NCBI GenBank assembly: GCA_964015035.1
Contig: CAXHCA010000012.1
Coordinates: 1-64,000 of the forward strand
Direction: 5' to 3'
DNA: 64,000 nt
Origin: BQJU01 sp964015035
GTDB taxonomy: Bacteria > Bacteroidota > Bacteroidia > Chitinophagales > Saprospiraceae
The notes under the pieces were generated by a model, which had not been told where the DNA came from, made no database searches, and saw only the letters and a program-made list of their open reading frames with translations. The position numbers and the translations under genes are program-made. Shown one piece after another: positions 54,179 to 63,260 of the stretch; position 1 is the stretch's first letter; every line of letters starts with the position of its first letter.

Positions 54179-54946
54179 CTAACGTCCCATCCAACCTCCA
54201 TCAACGACCATCGTTGTGCCTGTCATATAATCGGAAGCAGCAGAGGCCAGAAAAACTATGGGGCCTTTAAAGTCTGCCGGTTTGCCCCAACGGCCTGCAG
54301 GGATCCGTTCCAGGATGGATTTACTGCGGCCTGGATCATTGCGAAGTGCTTCGGTATTGTCGGTAGCAATGTAGCCGGGAGCAATGGCATTGACTTGGAC
54401 TCCTTTACCCGCCCATTCATTAGATAAGGCCATTGTCAATTGGCCAATCGCACCTTTTGAGGCCGCATACCCTGGCACGGTGATACCGCCTTGAAAGGTC
54501 AATAGCGAAGCCGTGAAAATGACTTTTCCAGTACCTCTTTTAATCATTTCTTTACCAAATTCGCGACTGAGAATAAACTGGGCATTTTGGTTGACTTCAA
54601 TGACTTTGTCCCAATACTCATCAGGATGTTCAGCCGCCGGTTTGCGGAGAATGGTGCCGGCATTATTGACTAAAATATCTGGAATAGGTTGTTCGGCTTT
54701 CACCTGATTGATAAATTGATAAAGAGATTTTCGGTCGCTGAAGTCACATTGGTAGGCACTGAATTTTTGACCCAGTCCCGTAACTGCTGCTTCGATTGCC
54801 GATCCTTTCTGTTCCAGTGAAGTGGAGACGCCGATGATGTCGGCTCCGGCCTCTGCAAGTGCTTCTGCCATGGCAAAACCAATGCCTCTTTTACAACCGG
54901 TAACCAACGCTGTCTTACCAGAGAGATTGAAGGTGTCTAAAACCAT
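54179..54946 (-). CDS. kduD: 2-keto-3-deoxy-D-gluconate dehydrogenase / 2,5-diketo-3-deoxygluconate reductase
   Basis: A 255-residue short-chain dehydrogenase. The NAD motif TGCKRGIGFAM lies at about 16-26, NNAG at 94-97, and the catalytic triad is S147, Y160 and K164 (YAASKGAIG). The sequence resembles KduD, which reduces 2,5-diketo-3-deoxygluconate to 2-keto-3-deoxygluconate after isomerisation of the unsaturated uronic acid product. It is head-to-head with the IolB/KduI-like gene (339 bp), the enzyme expected to supply its substrate, and upstream of the PUL. A role in the lyase/GH88/GH105 pathway is therefore strongly suggested. Confidence 0.88.
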   Translation of the reverse strand: MVLDTFNLSGKTALVTGCKRGIGFAMAEALAEAGADIIGVSTSLEQKGSAIEAAVTGLGQKFSAYQCDFSDRKSLYQFINQVKAEQPIPDILVNNAGTILRKPAAEHPDEYWDKVIEVNQNAQFILSREFGKEMIKRGTGKVIFTASLLTFQGGITVPGYAASKGAIGQLTMALSNEWAGKGVQVNAIAPGYIATDNTEALRNDPGRSKSILERIPAGRWGKPADFKGPIVFLASAASDYMTGTTMVVDGGWMGR

Positions 54947-55285
54947 ATTGTAGATTTTTGCAATAAGATAAAATGCAAATTATTAATTTTCGACACTTCA
55001 CTCGCAATACGGGGGTAGCAATTTTTAACTTTTTTGCTGCGGCTAATCACTACAGTATCTGTCTTCCAGTTTTGTTTTTTAGGGTTTTGGTTAAGTCGCT
55101 CGTTCATGAACTTGGGGGGCGAAATGTCAAATTCATTTTTTAATGCCCGGCTGAAGCACTACACCTGAAACCGACAACTTATTCTTCGCCAACCCCTACG
55201 TAGAATTGGAAAAACGAAGGGAACATTGTAATTTACGCACCTTCAAAAAACAAGCACGAAATTTAACCTAAGAATTTATAGAGAA
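54947..55285. promoter_or_regulatory. Divergent control region between kduD and the IolB/KduI-like gene
   Basis: A 339-bp gene-free region serving promoters in both directions. It is AT-rich near kduD (TAAGATAAAATGCAAATTATTAAT on the plus strand is interrupted by promoter-like boxes with no exact TAnnTTTG). No clear operator palindrome was found. Near 55231-55245 the sequence GTAATTTAC is itself a short palindrome upstream of the isomerase start. Uronate-responsive control is expected but unproven. Confidence 0.4.
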
Positions 55286-56206
55286 ATGGCACAACCCAGA
55301 CAGATAGGGGACAACCTCATTCAATCCCCCAAATCACCTCAAGAACGTCGGAACGACCTAAAAGTAATGGTTCCACTCAAAAATGAAGTGCGGAAAGTAG
55401 AGGCTTTTGATGCCACCCCTGCAGCCGGAGTGCAAGAGATTATTACTGAAGAAAATTCTACCTTCGATTTTTTGCGACTGGCCAGAATTGTGCTCCAAGT
55501 TGGGGACGAGGCCACGCGCCGGTTGGCAACAGAGGAAGCTGTTTATTATGTTAATCGCGGTACCGCGAAGCTGAATAGTGGAGGGACTTCCTACTCATTG
55601 GGGAAAGGCGATGTGCTGTACGTAGGGATCAACAGCGAAGTGAGTATTACTACAGATGACGTCTGTGATGTGAGTGAATTTAAAGCCGTAAATTGTCACA
55701 CTTCTTATCCTGTACAATTGGTGCGTCATACGGATATTGAAGGCACTGAACTGGCCGCGGATTTAGGAAGCCGAAGACCGATGTCCAAGCGTACGGTATT
55801 TAAGTTGGTAGACAAAAATGTGCAGTGCAACCGCCTTTTATTTGGTGATACCTATATGGAACAAAAGGGTGGTGTTGGTAGTTACCCACCCCATTTTCAC
55901 GGCCCTAATGGACCACATGGGTTAGGGGAAAATGCCAAGGAAGAGATCTATCATTTTCGCTGTGAAACAGATATTGAAGGAGATATCCCTTATGTACTGC
56001 AAAACTGTGCTTTACCGGAGGAAAAAGTGAACGTATATGCCCACATCTTTGATGAGGTGGCGATAAACGTAACGCCTACCTATCACGATACTATCGCGCC
56101 GCCATCGGTAGACTTTATGTTCACCTGGTGTTTGGCTAGCTTTACCGAAGGACACCGAGATTGGGCAGAAATCTATAATAAACCAGGATATGAAAATGAA
56201 TGGTAA
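55286..56206 (+). CDS. IolB/KduI-family isomerase, likely 5-keto-4-deoxyuronate isomerase role
   Basis: A 306-residue double cupin. Metal ligands H203, H205 and E220 are in SYPPHFHGPNGPHG and KEEIYHF, with a further His near 265 (TYHDT), fitting the IolB (5-deoxy-glucuronate isomerase) and KduI (4-deoxy-5-keto-uronate isomerase) families. The sequence pattern is closer to IolB, but the divergent neighbour is kduD and the next genes are uxaC and kdgK, with no other myo-inositol gene here. I infer it does the KduI reaction or a related uronate isomerisation. It is followed by repeat copy D 57 bp after its stop. Confidence 0.72.
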   Translation: MAQPRQIGDNLIQSPKSPQERRNDLKVMVPLKNEVRKVEAFDATPAAGVQEIITEENSTFDFLRLARIVLQVGDEATRRLATEEAVYYVNRGTAKLNSGGTSYSLGKGDVLYVGINSEVSITTDDVCDVSEFKAVNCHTSYPVQLVRHTDIEGTELAADLGSRRPMSKRTVFKLVDKNVQCNRLLFGDTYMEQKGGVGSYPPHFHGPNGPHGLGENAKEEIYHFRCETDIEGDIPYVLQNCALPEEKVNVYAHIFDEVAINVTPTYHDTIAPPSVDFMFTWCLASFTEGHRDWAEIYNKPGYENEW

Positions 56207-56263
56207 TCAATTGGGAGGCAACAACCTTTGATGGAGATAGGCGCAATTTCCGGCTGAGACCTA

Positions 56264-56458
56264 AGTGCATGTTTGGAGGTGGTGCTTTAGTAGCGAAAAT
56301 TGCAGGTTTTGGGTTCTCGGGAGGCTCATTTTTGAGTGCATCCCGGCTCAGTCGAGACGGACGAAAAAACAGCCGAAAAGAGGTCCCAAAATCCCGGTTT
56401 TACCGGGACTGAATAGCTTGCCCGAATATACTTCAGGGACTACCTCCAAACATGCACT
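56264..56458 (+). repeat. Dispersed hairpin repeat, copy D (195 bp, best preserved)
   Basis: Terminal repeats AGTGCATGTTTGGAGG and CTACCTCCAAACATGCACT are nearly perfect, and the inner hairpin TCCCGGT-ttt-ACCGGGA is at 56392-56408. It lies between the IolB/KduI-like gene and uxaC, with about 127 bp left for the uxaC promoter. The sequence is over 85% similar by eye to copies B and C. Confidence 0.9.
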
Positions 56459-56585
56459 AACTGTCATTGACAGATGCCATCAAATACTTGGGCTTTGTGG
56501 CGGCCAAAATTAAGTGACAAAGATTGCCGTTCGTAAGGTATTTGTGAAATTTGGCATTATTTTTTACCTATAATTATCAAAGGAC

Positions 56586-58004
56586 ATGGCACTAACTGAT
56601 ACAAACATAAAACCTTTTCTGGACGATAATTTCCTGCTGGAAAATCGTACTGCTGAAATACTATATCACGAATTTGCGAGTCGCCAGCCGATCATTGATT
56701 ACCACAATCACCTTCCCCCAGATGAGATTGCTGGCGACAAGCAATTCTCAAACATAACCTCGGTCTGGCTCAATGGAGACCATTACAAATGGCGGGCCAT
56801 GCGCACCATGGGCGTGCCCGAGCGATTTATTACCGGAGAGGCCAGTGATGCGGAAAAGTTTCAAAAGTGGGCCGAAACGGTGCCTTTTACCATCCGCAAC
56901 CCTCTATTTCACTGGACTCACTTAGAGTTGAAGCGTTACTTTGGTGTGAACGATTTGCTGACGGGTGAGAATGCCAGGCAGGTGTATGACGAATGCTCAC
57001 AACTCTTACAGACAGAGGCATATAGTACGCGCAATTTATTGCGCAAGATGAATGTAGAAGTGGTTTGCTCTACAGATGACCCTATTGACAATTTACAGTA
57101 CCATCAACAGGGGAAAAAAGAGGATATGGACATCAGGATGTTGCCTGCTTTTCGTCCTGATAAAGCGATCCTGATCGAAAGTGCCGGCTTTTCAGATTAT
57201 CTGAAAAAATTGGGAATGGCAGCCGGTTTCCAAATCACTTCCTATCATGAACTTCTGGAGGCGCTTAAAAAGCGGATGGAGTATTTTCATGAAAATGGCT
57301 GCAAATTATCTGATCACGGTTTGGAGCAGGTGTATGCGGAAGAATTTACGGAAAGTGAAGTGAATGTGATCCTGTCCAAACGTTTATCGGGAGTGACCAT
57401 TACGCCAATTGAGGCCAGGAAATTCATGTCTGCGATGCTTTACGAATTGGGTTGTTTGTATGCTGAGAAAGGCTGGGTGCAACAGTTTCACCTCGGAGCA
57501 TTGCGCAACAACAGTGTACGTATGTTAAAGCAGTTAGGCCCCGATACCGGGTTTGATAGTATTGGCGACTTCCCCCAAGCCCGGGCTCTGGCCAAATTCC
57601 TTAACCGTTTAGATGCCGAGGATAAACTGGCAAAAACGATTCTATACAACCTTAATCCGGCCGATAATGAGATCATGGCGACTATGATTGGTAATTTTAA
57701 CGATGGTTCCATACGCGGTAAAATGCAATTCGGGGCTGCCTGGTGGTTCCTGGATCAAAAGGAGGGGATGGAGAAGCAAATCAATGCCTTGTCAAACATA
57801 GGTTTGTTGAGTTGCTTCATTGGTATGTTGACCGACAGTCGAAGTTTCCTATCCTTCCCCCGGCATGAGTATTTCCGTCGCTTGCTCTGTAATCTGATTG
57901 GTAAAGATGTACACCGTGGCGAATTGCCAAACGACACCAATTGGTTGGGAGGCCTGGTAGAAGATATTTGTTATCGAAACGCCAAGGAATACTTTGGATT
58001 TTGA
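56586..58004 (+). CDS. uxaC: Glucuronate/galacturonate isomerase
   Basis: A 472-residue uronate isomerase, converting D-glucuronate to D-fructuronate and D-galacturonate to D-tagaturonate. Family marks are the metal-binding-type HxH in IIDYHNHLPPDEIAG (about 38-52), the conserved HWTHLELKRYFG (about 117-128), VVCSTDDP and the C-terminal WVQQFHLGALRNNSVRM. The length matches the family. It opens the plus-strand hexuronate cluster, 175 bp ahead of kdgK. With uxaB and uxaA it forms the isomerase, reductase, dehydratase route to KDG. Confidence 0.93.
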   Translation: MALTDTNIKPFLDDNFLLENRTAEILYHEFASRQPIIDYHNHLPPDEIAGDKQFSNITSVWLNGDHYKWRAMRTMGVPERFITGEASDAEKFQKWAETVPFTIRNPLFHWTHLELKRYFGVNDLLTGENARQVYDECSQLLQTEAYSTRNLLRKMNVEVVCSTDDPIDNLQYHQQGKKEDMDIRMLPAFRPDKAILIESAGFSDYLKKLGMAAGFQITSYHELLEALKKRMEYFHENGCKLSDHGLEQVYAEEFTESEVNVILSKRLSGVTITPIEARKFMSAMLYELGCLYAEKGWVQQFHLGALRNNSVRMLKQLGPDTGFDSIGDFPQARALAKFLNRLDAEDKLAKTILYNLNPADNEIMATMIGNFNDGSIRGKMQFGAAWWFLDQKEGMEKQINALSNIGLLSCFIGMLTDSRSFLSFPRHEYFRRLLCNLIGKDVHRGELPNDTNWLGGLVEDICYRNAKEYFGF

Positions 58005-58179
58005 GCAGTGATTGTGTGTGGATGAGGGAAGAAGGTCAGGGAGAAATCAGAGGTAGGGAAACAACAGGACTTTATAAAAAAATATTTATTGATAACCGAG
58101 AGAATCAAGTGAAGATTCATTAAATCAATCATTTGTTGAATTTTCATTCTTTCTCTCATTGAAATTTACACAAACTGAG

Positions 58180-59217
58180 ATGAAAAAAATTGTCACCTTT
58201 GGTGAAATCATGTTAAGATTGACACCTCCAGGTTTTCAGCGTTTCTCACAAGCGAGTGAGTTTGATGTGGTCTATGGCGGAGGAGAGAGTAATGTTGCCG
58301 TTTCTTTGGCCAATTATGGATTGCCTGTAGAATTTGTAAGTCGAATACCGGAAAATGAGATTGGAGATTGTGCACTCATGGAAATGCGGAAGCGCAACGT
58401 TGGCACAAACTATATGCTTCGCGGCGGAGAGCGCTTGGGTATTTATTTTCTGGAAATGGGGGCGGTAAGCCGTGGCAGTAAAGTGGTTTACGACCGGGCC
58501 CATAGTGGTATGGCTTCGATCAAGGCAGGCATGGTTGATTGGGAAGAAGTTTTTAAAGACGCACAGTGGTTTCACTGGACCGGGATCACACCAGCCATCT
58601 CACAAGGTGCTGCTGATGCTACACTGGAGGCCATTCAGGCAGCAAATAAAATGGGGGTAATGGTTTCTACGGATTTGAACTACCGTAAAAATCTATGGAA
58701 ATATGGAAAGGCTCCCGGGGAAATCATGCCAGCATTGGTTGAGGGCTGTGATGTCATTTTAGGCAATGAAGAAGATGCAGAAAAGCATTTTGGGTTGCAC
58801 CCTGAAAATGTAGACATTACCCAAGGCGATTCCATGGACGGACAGGCTTATCTTTCCGTATTGAAGCAATTGATGAAGCGTTTTCCGCGAGCAAAGAAAG
58901 TCATTACTACTTTGCGCGGCAGTATCAGTGCCTCGCACAATAGTTGGTCTGGTGTTTTATACGATGGAGAAACCTTATTTGAGGCACCTACCTACCAAAT
59001 TACGGACATTGTAGACCGTGTGGGCGGTGGTGATAGCTTCATGGGCGGTTTGATATACGGCCTATTGACCTGGCCAGATGATGACCAAAAAGCCTTAAAT
59101 TTTGCCGTAGCTGCTTCTTGTCTGAAACACACCATTTATGGTGACGCCAACCTGGTAACGGTGAAGGAAGTGGAAACCCTGATGGGCGGAGATGCGAGTG
59201 GACGGGTTTCGCGGTAG
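58180..59217 (+). CDS. kdgK: 2-keto-3-deoxygluconate kinase
   Basis: A 345-residue PfkB-family sugar kinase that phosphorylates KDG to 2-keto-3-deoxy-6-phosphogluconate (KDPG). Motifs are the substrate-side GGGESNVAVSLANYG (about 29-43) and the catalytic C-terminal DRVGGGDSFMGGL, with the anion hole and the base Asp. The ATG at 58180 (MKKIVTFGEI) was preferred; an in-frame TTG at 58159 lies upstream. It is 64 bp before the aldolase gene and joins the uronate routes to central metabolism. Confidence 0.9.
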   Translation: MKKIVTFGEIMLRLTPPGFQRFSQASEFDVVYGGGESNVAVSLANYGLPVEFVSRIPENEIGDCALMEMRKRNVGTNYMLRGGERLGIYFLEMGAVSRGSKVVYDRAHSGMASIKAGMVDWEEVFKDAQWFHWTGITPAISQGAADATLEAIQAANKMGVMVSTDLNYRKNLWKYGKAPGEIMPALVEGCDVILGNEEDAEKHFGLHPENVDITQGDSMDGQAYLSVLKQLMKRFPRAKKVITTLRGSISASHNSWSGVLYDGETLFEAPTYQITDIVDRVGGGDSFMGGLIYGLLTWPDDDQKALNFAVAASCLKHTIYGDANLVTVKEVETLMGGDASGRVSR

Positions 59218-59281
59218 AGTGTGCAGCAGCTTATATTTCAAACATAGCGTTTAATTCAATCCTCCATTATCAATTAATAAA

Positions 59282-59956
59282 ATGGCTAGATTTACAAGAA
59301 TTCAGGTCGTACAGAAGATGTCCGACCAAGGCATGGTACCCCTTTTTTATCATGCGGATATTGAATTGGGAAAAAAGGTTTTAAAGGCCTGTTATGAAGG
59401 CGGGGCACACTTGCTGGAGTTTACTAATCGAGGCGACTTCGCTCATGAAGTCTTCGGAGCCCTAAATAAGTACTGTGCAGAGGAATTGCCAGAAATGATT
59501 TTGGGCGTAGGTTCAGTCACAGATGCGGGAACAGCAGCGATGTATATGCAGTTGGGAGCCAATTTTGTGGTGACCCCGGTTTTTAGAGAAGACATCGCCC
59601 TGGCTTGTAACCGACGGAAGGTACTGTGGTCACCCGGATGTGGTTCATTGACAGAGATTTGCCGGGCGGAAGAATTGGGGTGTGAAGTGGTGAAGTTGTT
59701 CCCCGGAGGAACCTACGGCCCCGATTTTGTCAAGAACATCAAGGGACCACAACCCTGGACCAGCATTATGCCGACGGGCGGGGTGTCTCCAACGGAGGAG
59801 AATCTCAAGGGATGGTTTGATGCCGGCGTTCTTTGTGTAGGAATGGGATCACAAATGGTCTCCTCAGACATCCTAAAGAGTGGAAATTTTGCGACTCTGG
59901 AAAATAGGGTGAGGACCACTTTGGCCCTTATTCAAAAACTGAAAAACAAAGGTTGA
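59282..59956 (+). CDS. eda: KDPG/KHG aldolase
   Basis: A 224-residue class I aldolase that splits KDPG into pyruvate and glyceraldehyde-3-phosphate. The catalytic Glu lies in HLLEFTNRGD (about 42-51), the Schiff-base Lys in EVVKLFPGG (about 136-144), and the phosphate-binding loop in IMPTGGVSP and VGMGSQM. It is 64 bp after kdgK and 29 bp before uxaA. The sequence resembles the Bacteroidota bifunctional 4-hydroxy-2-oxoglutarate/KDPG aldolases; KDPG is the pathway substrate here. Confidence 0.92.
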   Translation: MARFTRIQVVQKMSDQGMVPLFYHADIELGKKVLKACYEGGAHLLEFTNRGDFAHEVFGALNKYCAEELPEMILGVGSVTDAGTAAMYMQLGANFVVTPVFREDIALACNRRKVLWSPGCGSLTEICRAEELGCEVVKLFPGGTYGPDFVKNIKGPQPWTSIMPTGGVSPTEENLKGWFDAGVLCVGMGSQMVSSDILKSGNFATLENRVRTTLALIQKLKNKG

Positions 59957-59985
59957 TACAAATTGGGTTTTAGTATTTAAAAATT

Positions 59986-61641
59986 ATGACATCCAAGAGC
60001 ATTTTAAAAGTTCATCCTGCCGATAATATCATTGCGGCTTTACAGGATTTAAAAACTGGCGAATCTGTAGTGTTTGAAGGACAGACCTATCATCTTTGGG
60101 AGGATATCTCGGCCAAGCACAAATTTGCGGAACGCGATTTTGCCGTTGGCGAAACGATTGTGATGTATGGAGTGACGGTGGGAAAAACCATTTTGCCTAT
60201 ACGCCAGGGAGGGAGGATCACCACCGAAAATGTGAAGCATAGCTCCAGTGACTACCAGGTGGGAAAGCGGAATACCGATTGGCAGGTACCGGATATTTCT
60301 AAGTTTCAGGACCGCACTTTTCAGGGGTTTCATCGCCGTGATGGAAAGGTAGGCACCCGGAACTACTGGTTGGTGATCCCACTGGTTTTTTGTGAAAACA
60401 GAAATATTAAGGTCATTAAAGAGGCCATGTTGGAACAACTGGGATATGCTTCAGAGCGGGATTATTCCGTCAATATGGATGCCTTAATTCAGCTATACCG
60501 ATCAGGAGCAGAGGCGGATACTATTTTGCAAACGGAGATCATCAAAGACAGTAGCGCCATTCAACGCAACCGGTTGTTTCCCAATGTGGACGGCCTTAAA
60601 TTCTTGACGCATGAAGGCGGTTGTGGAGGCATTCGCCAAGACTCCGAGGCACTATGCCGACTTTTGGCGGGCTATGTGACTAACGCCAATGTAGCTGGGG
60701 CAACGATCTTGAGCTTGGGTTGTCAGAATGCTCAATTTCGGCTATTGGATCAAGCTATTCAGGAGTTTGATCCTCATTTTGAAAAACCGCTCTTTATTCT
60801 GGAACAGCAGAAAAGCAGCTCGGAGCGTGAATTTATCGCAGAAGCGATTAAAAAGACGTTTGTAGGCTTGATCGAAGCGGATCAAGTGAAGCGTGAACCG
60901 GCTTCATTGAGCCATCTGACCCTCGGGTTGGAATGTGGTGGTTCTGATGGTTTTTCCGGGATTTCGGCCAACCCGGCACTGGGGTACGCTTCCGATCTGC
61001 TGGTAGCCTTAGGCGGTAAGACCATCCTTTCCGAGTTTCCGGAACTCAATGGCGTAGAACAGGAACTCATCAATCGTTGCGAGACGGATGAAAAGGCTAA
61101 AAAGTTTGCCCGGCTCATGCGGACTTACTCGCAAAGGGCCCAAGACGTCGGCTCTGGTTTTGATATGAATCCTTCTCCGGGCAATATCAAAGACGGCTTG
61201 ATTACTGATGCTATGAAGTCGGCTGGTGCGGCTAAAAAAGGGGGCACTTCACCCGTAGTAGATGTGCTTGATTATACGGAGCAAGCCATCCAACCAGGAT
61301 TGAACCTTCTTTGTACCCCCGGTAACGATGTGGAAAGTACTACCGGACTGGCGGGCTCGGGGGCCAATGTCATCGTCTTTACCACGGGATTGGGCACGCC
61401 TACGGGCAATCCCATTTCTCCCACCCTTAAAATGGCATCCAATACGGTACTCACCGATCGCATGTCGGATATCATTGACATCAACGCAGGGACGATCATT
61501 TCTGGGGAAGATACGATCCAAACTAAGGGAGAAGAACTGTTGGAATTGATCATTCAGGTGGCCAGTGGCGAGCAGTTGACCAAAGCCGAACGGTTGGGAC
61601 AAAACGATTTTATTCCCTGGAAACGAGGGGTATCTCTTTAG
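59986..61641 (+). CDS. uxaA: Altronate dehydratase
   Basis: A 551-residue altronate/galactarate dehydratase (UxaA family), converting D-altronate to KDG. An N-terminal SAF-like domain (about 1-90) is followed by the catalytic domain with HEGGCGGIRQD (about 203-213), the cysteine-rich ECGGSDGFSGI near 309 and, near the C-terminus, GTIISGEDTIQ. The single gene spans both domains. The reading frame stops at TAG 61639-61641, whose last two bases are the first two of repeat copy E. It lies 29 bp after the aldolase gene. Confidence 0.92.
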   Translation: MTSKSILKVHPADNIIAALQDLKTGESVVFEGQTYHLWEDISAKHKFAERDFAVGETIVMYGVTVGKTILPIRQGGRITTENVKHSSSDYQVGKRNTDWQVPDISKFQDRTFQGFHRRDGKVGTRNYWLVIPLVFCENRNIKVIKEAMLEQLGYASERDYSVNMDALIQLYRSGAEADTILQTEIIKDSSAIQRNRLFPNVDGLKFLTHEGGCGGIRQDSEALCRLLAGYVTNANVAGATILSLGCQNAQFRLLDQAIQEFDPHFEKPLFILEQQKSSSEREFIAEAIKKTFVGLIEADQVKREPASLSHLTLGLECGGSDGFSGISANPALGYASDLLVALGGKTILSEFPELNGVEQELINRCETDEKAKKFARLMRTYSQRAQDVGSGFDMNPSPGNIKDGLITDAMKSAGAAKKGGTSPVVDVLDYTEQAIQPGLNLLCTPGNDVESTTGLAGSGANVIVFTTGLGTPTGNPISPTLKMASNTVLTDRMSDIIDINAGTIISGEDTIQTKGEELLELIIQVASGEQLTKAERLGQNDFIPWKRGVSL

Positions 61642-61794
61642 TGCATGTTTGGAGGTAATCATTCAGTCCCGGTAAAACCGGGATTTTGGAACCTCACTTC
61701 GGCTATTTTTTCGCACTTTGCGCCCCTAAGGGCTCAAAAATGAGCCTTGCGAGAACCCAAAATCTGCATAAAGCACCACCTCCAAACATGTATT
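61640..61794 (-). repeat. Dispersed hairpin repeat, copy E (inverted, shortened)
   Basis: Read on the minus strand it has the same order as copies B to D (GGTGGTGCTTTATGCAGAT, GGCTCATTTTTGAG, the hairpin TCCCGGT-ttt-ACCGGGA, then the right end), but lacks about 35-40 bp of the conserved CTTGCCCGAATATACTTCAGG arm. It fills almost the entire uxaA-uxaB gap. Its first two bases complete the uxaA stop codon, and the uxaB ribosome-binding site AAGAGG (61795-61800) begins right after it. Confidence 0.88.
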
Positions 61795-61805
61795 AAGAGG
61801 CTTTC

Positions 61806-63260
61806 ATGAATCAACTCAATAGAAATACGGCAAAAGTTTCGGCTCCTTACCCGGAGCGGATTCTTCAATTTGGTGGCGGGAACTTCCTTCGTGGTTTTGT
61901 CGACTGGATTGTGGATGAATACAATGAAAAGGCTGGAAGCCAGCTTGGTATTCTGGTGGTTAAACCTACAGAACGCGGAGACTACCAATCTTGGCGGGAT
62001 CAGGAGGGCCTTTTTTATGTATTGACCAAAGGGATTCGCAATGGAGAATTGGTAGATGAAAAACGTTTGGTGACTAGTGTCAGTCGCATCATTCATCCTT
62101 ATCGGGAATGGGAGACGTATTTGGCTTCAGCCGAAAATCCTGATCTAAGGTATGTCGTTTCCAATACTACAGAAAGTGGAATTCGCTTTTCCGACCAGGA
62201 TCAAAAGACCGATACGCCGCCTAAAGAATTTCCAGCCAAATTAACCCTCTGGTTGTACCATCGGTATCAGCATTTTAGTGGTGCTGCCAACAAGGGGTGT
62301 ATCATCATTCCATTGGAATTATTGAATGACAATGGTGATTTACTCAAGGATTGCATGTTGCAAAATGCGACCAATTGGCATTTGGAATCTGGTTTTATCG
62401 AATGGATTCATAGTGCCAATATCTTTTGTAATACACTGGTAGACAGAATTGTACCTGGGGTAGGGGAGCAGGCCCTAGGGAATGCTTGGGAAAGTATTGG
62501 TTTCAAGGATCACCTGATTACTCAAGGAGAACCTTACCATTTGTGGGCCATCGAAGCACCTGCGGAACTCAGGAAGGAATTGCCGTTGGACAAGATCGGC
62601 TTAAATGTGATTTATGCTGATGATTTGGCTCCTTTTCGCACCATCAAGGTGCGCATTCTCAATGGGGCACATACTTCTATGGTACCAGTTGGCTATTTAT
62701 ATGGGTTGGAAACGGTTCGGGAAACGGTGGAACATGAAGTCGTGGGCACTTTTGTGCGGCAGGTGATTTTCGAAGAGATTATTCCAACCCTCGATATTGA
62801 TGCTGCTACGTTGGATAAGTTTGCCAATGATGTGTTGGATCGCTTTAAAAACCCTTTTATCAAGCACCAGCTGATCAGTATTGCCTTAAATGCTGTGTCT
62901 AAATTTAAGACGAGGGTATTGCCTTCTCTACTGGAGTATGTCAATAGAAAAAATGCATTGCCGAAGGGAATGGTCCTGTCTTTTGCTTCCTTGCTCCGAT
63001 TTTACAAGGGAGAAATCAATGGCCAGCAAATTCCCTTGAAAGATGAACGTTGGGCCACCGATTTTCTTCAAAATTGCTGGCAAAATTATGATGCAACGAA
63101 GGAGGGCTTGGGCCAAATGGCAGAGCAAATATTACAGTGGGAAGAAGCCTGGGACGTAGACCTAAATACGGTGCCGGGACTCCACGAAATGTTGGTGAAT
63201 TACCTGCACCAGATGGATTCCATCGGTGTGCGGGAAACTGTTAAAAAAAATTTGTCATGA
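61806..63260 (+). CDS. uxaB: Tagaturonate/fructuronate reductase
   Basis: A 484-residue polyol/mannitol dehydrogenase-family enzyme, reducing D-tagaturonate to D-altronate (and perhaps D-fructuronate to D-mannonate) with NADH. The Rossmann motif is ILQFGGGNFLRGF (about 19-31). The catalytic segment includes IKVRILNGAHTSM (about 281-293), whose Asn/His are typical of the family, and a further segment is AALDK..LDRFKNPFIKHQL. The start ATG 61806 follows AAGAGG after 5 nt. It shares a 4-bp overlap (ATGA) with the following hydrolase gene. Confidence 0.9.
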   Translation: MNQLNRNTAKVSAPYPERILQFGGGNFLRGFVDWIVDEYNEKAGSQLGILVVKPTERGDYQSWRDQEGLFYVLTKGIRNGELVDEKRLVTSVSRIIHPYREWETYLASAENPDLRYVVSNTTESGIRFSDQDQKTDTPPKEFPAKLTLWLYHRYQHFSGAANKGCIIIPLELLNDNGDLLKDCMLQNATNWHLESGFIEWIHSANIFCNTLVDRIVPGVGEQALGNAWESIGFKDHLITQGEPYHLWAIEAPAELRKELPLDKIGLNVIYADDLAPFRTIKVRILNGAHTSMVPVGYLYGLETVRETVEHEVVGTFVRQVIFEEIIPTLDIDAATLDKFANDVLDRFKNPFIKHQLISIALNAVSKFKTRVLPSLLEYVNRKNALPKGMVLSFASLLRFYKGEINGQQIPLKDERWATDFLQNCWQNYDATKEGLGQMAEQILQWEEAWDVDLNTVPGLHEMLVNYLHQMDSIGVRETVKKNLS

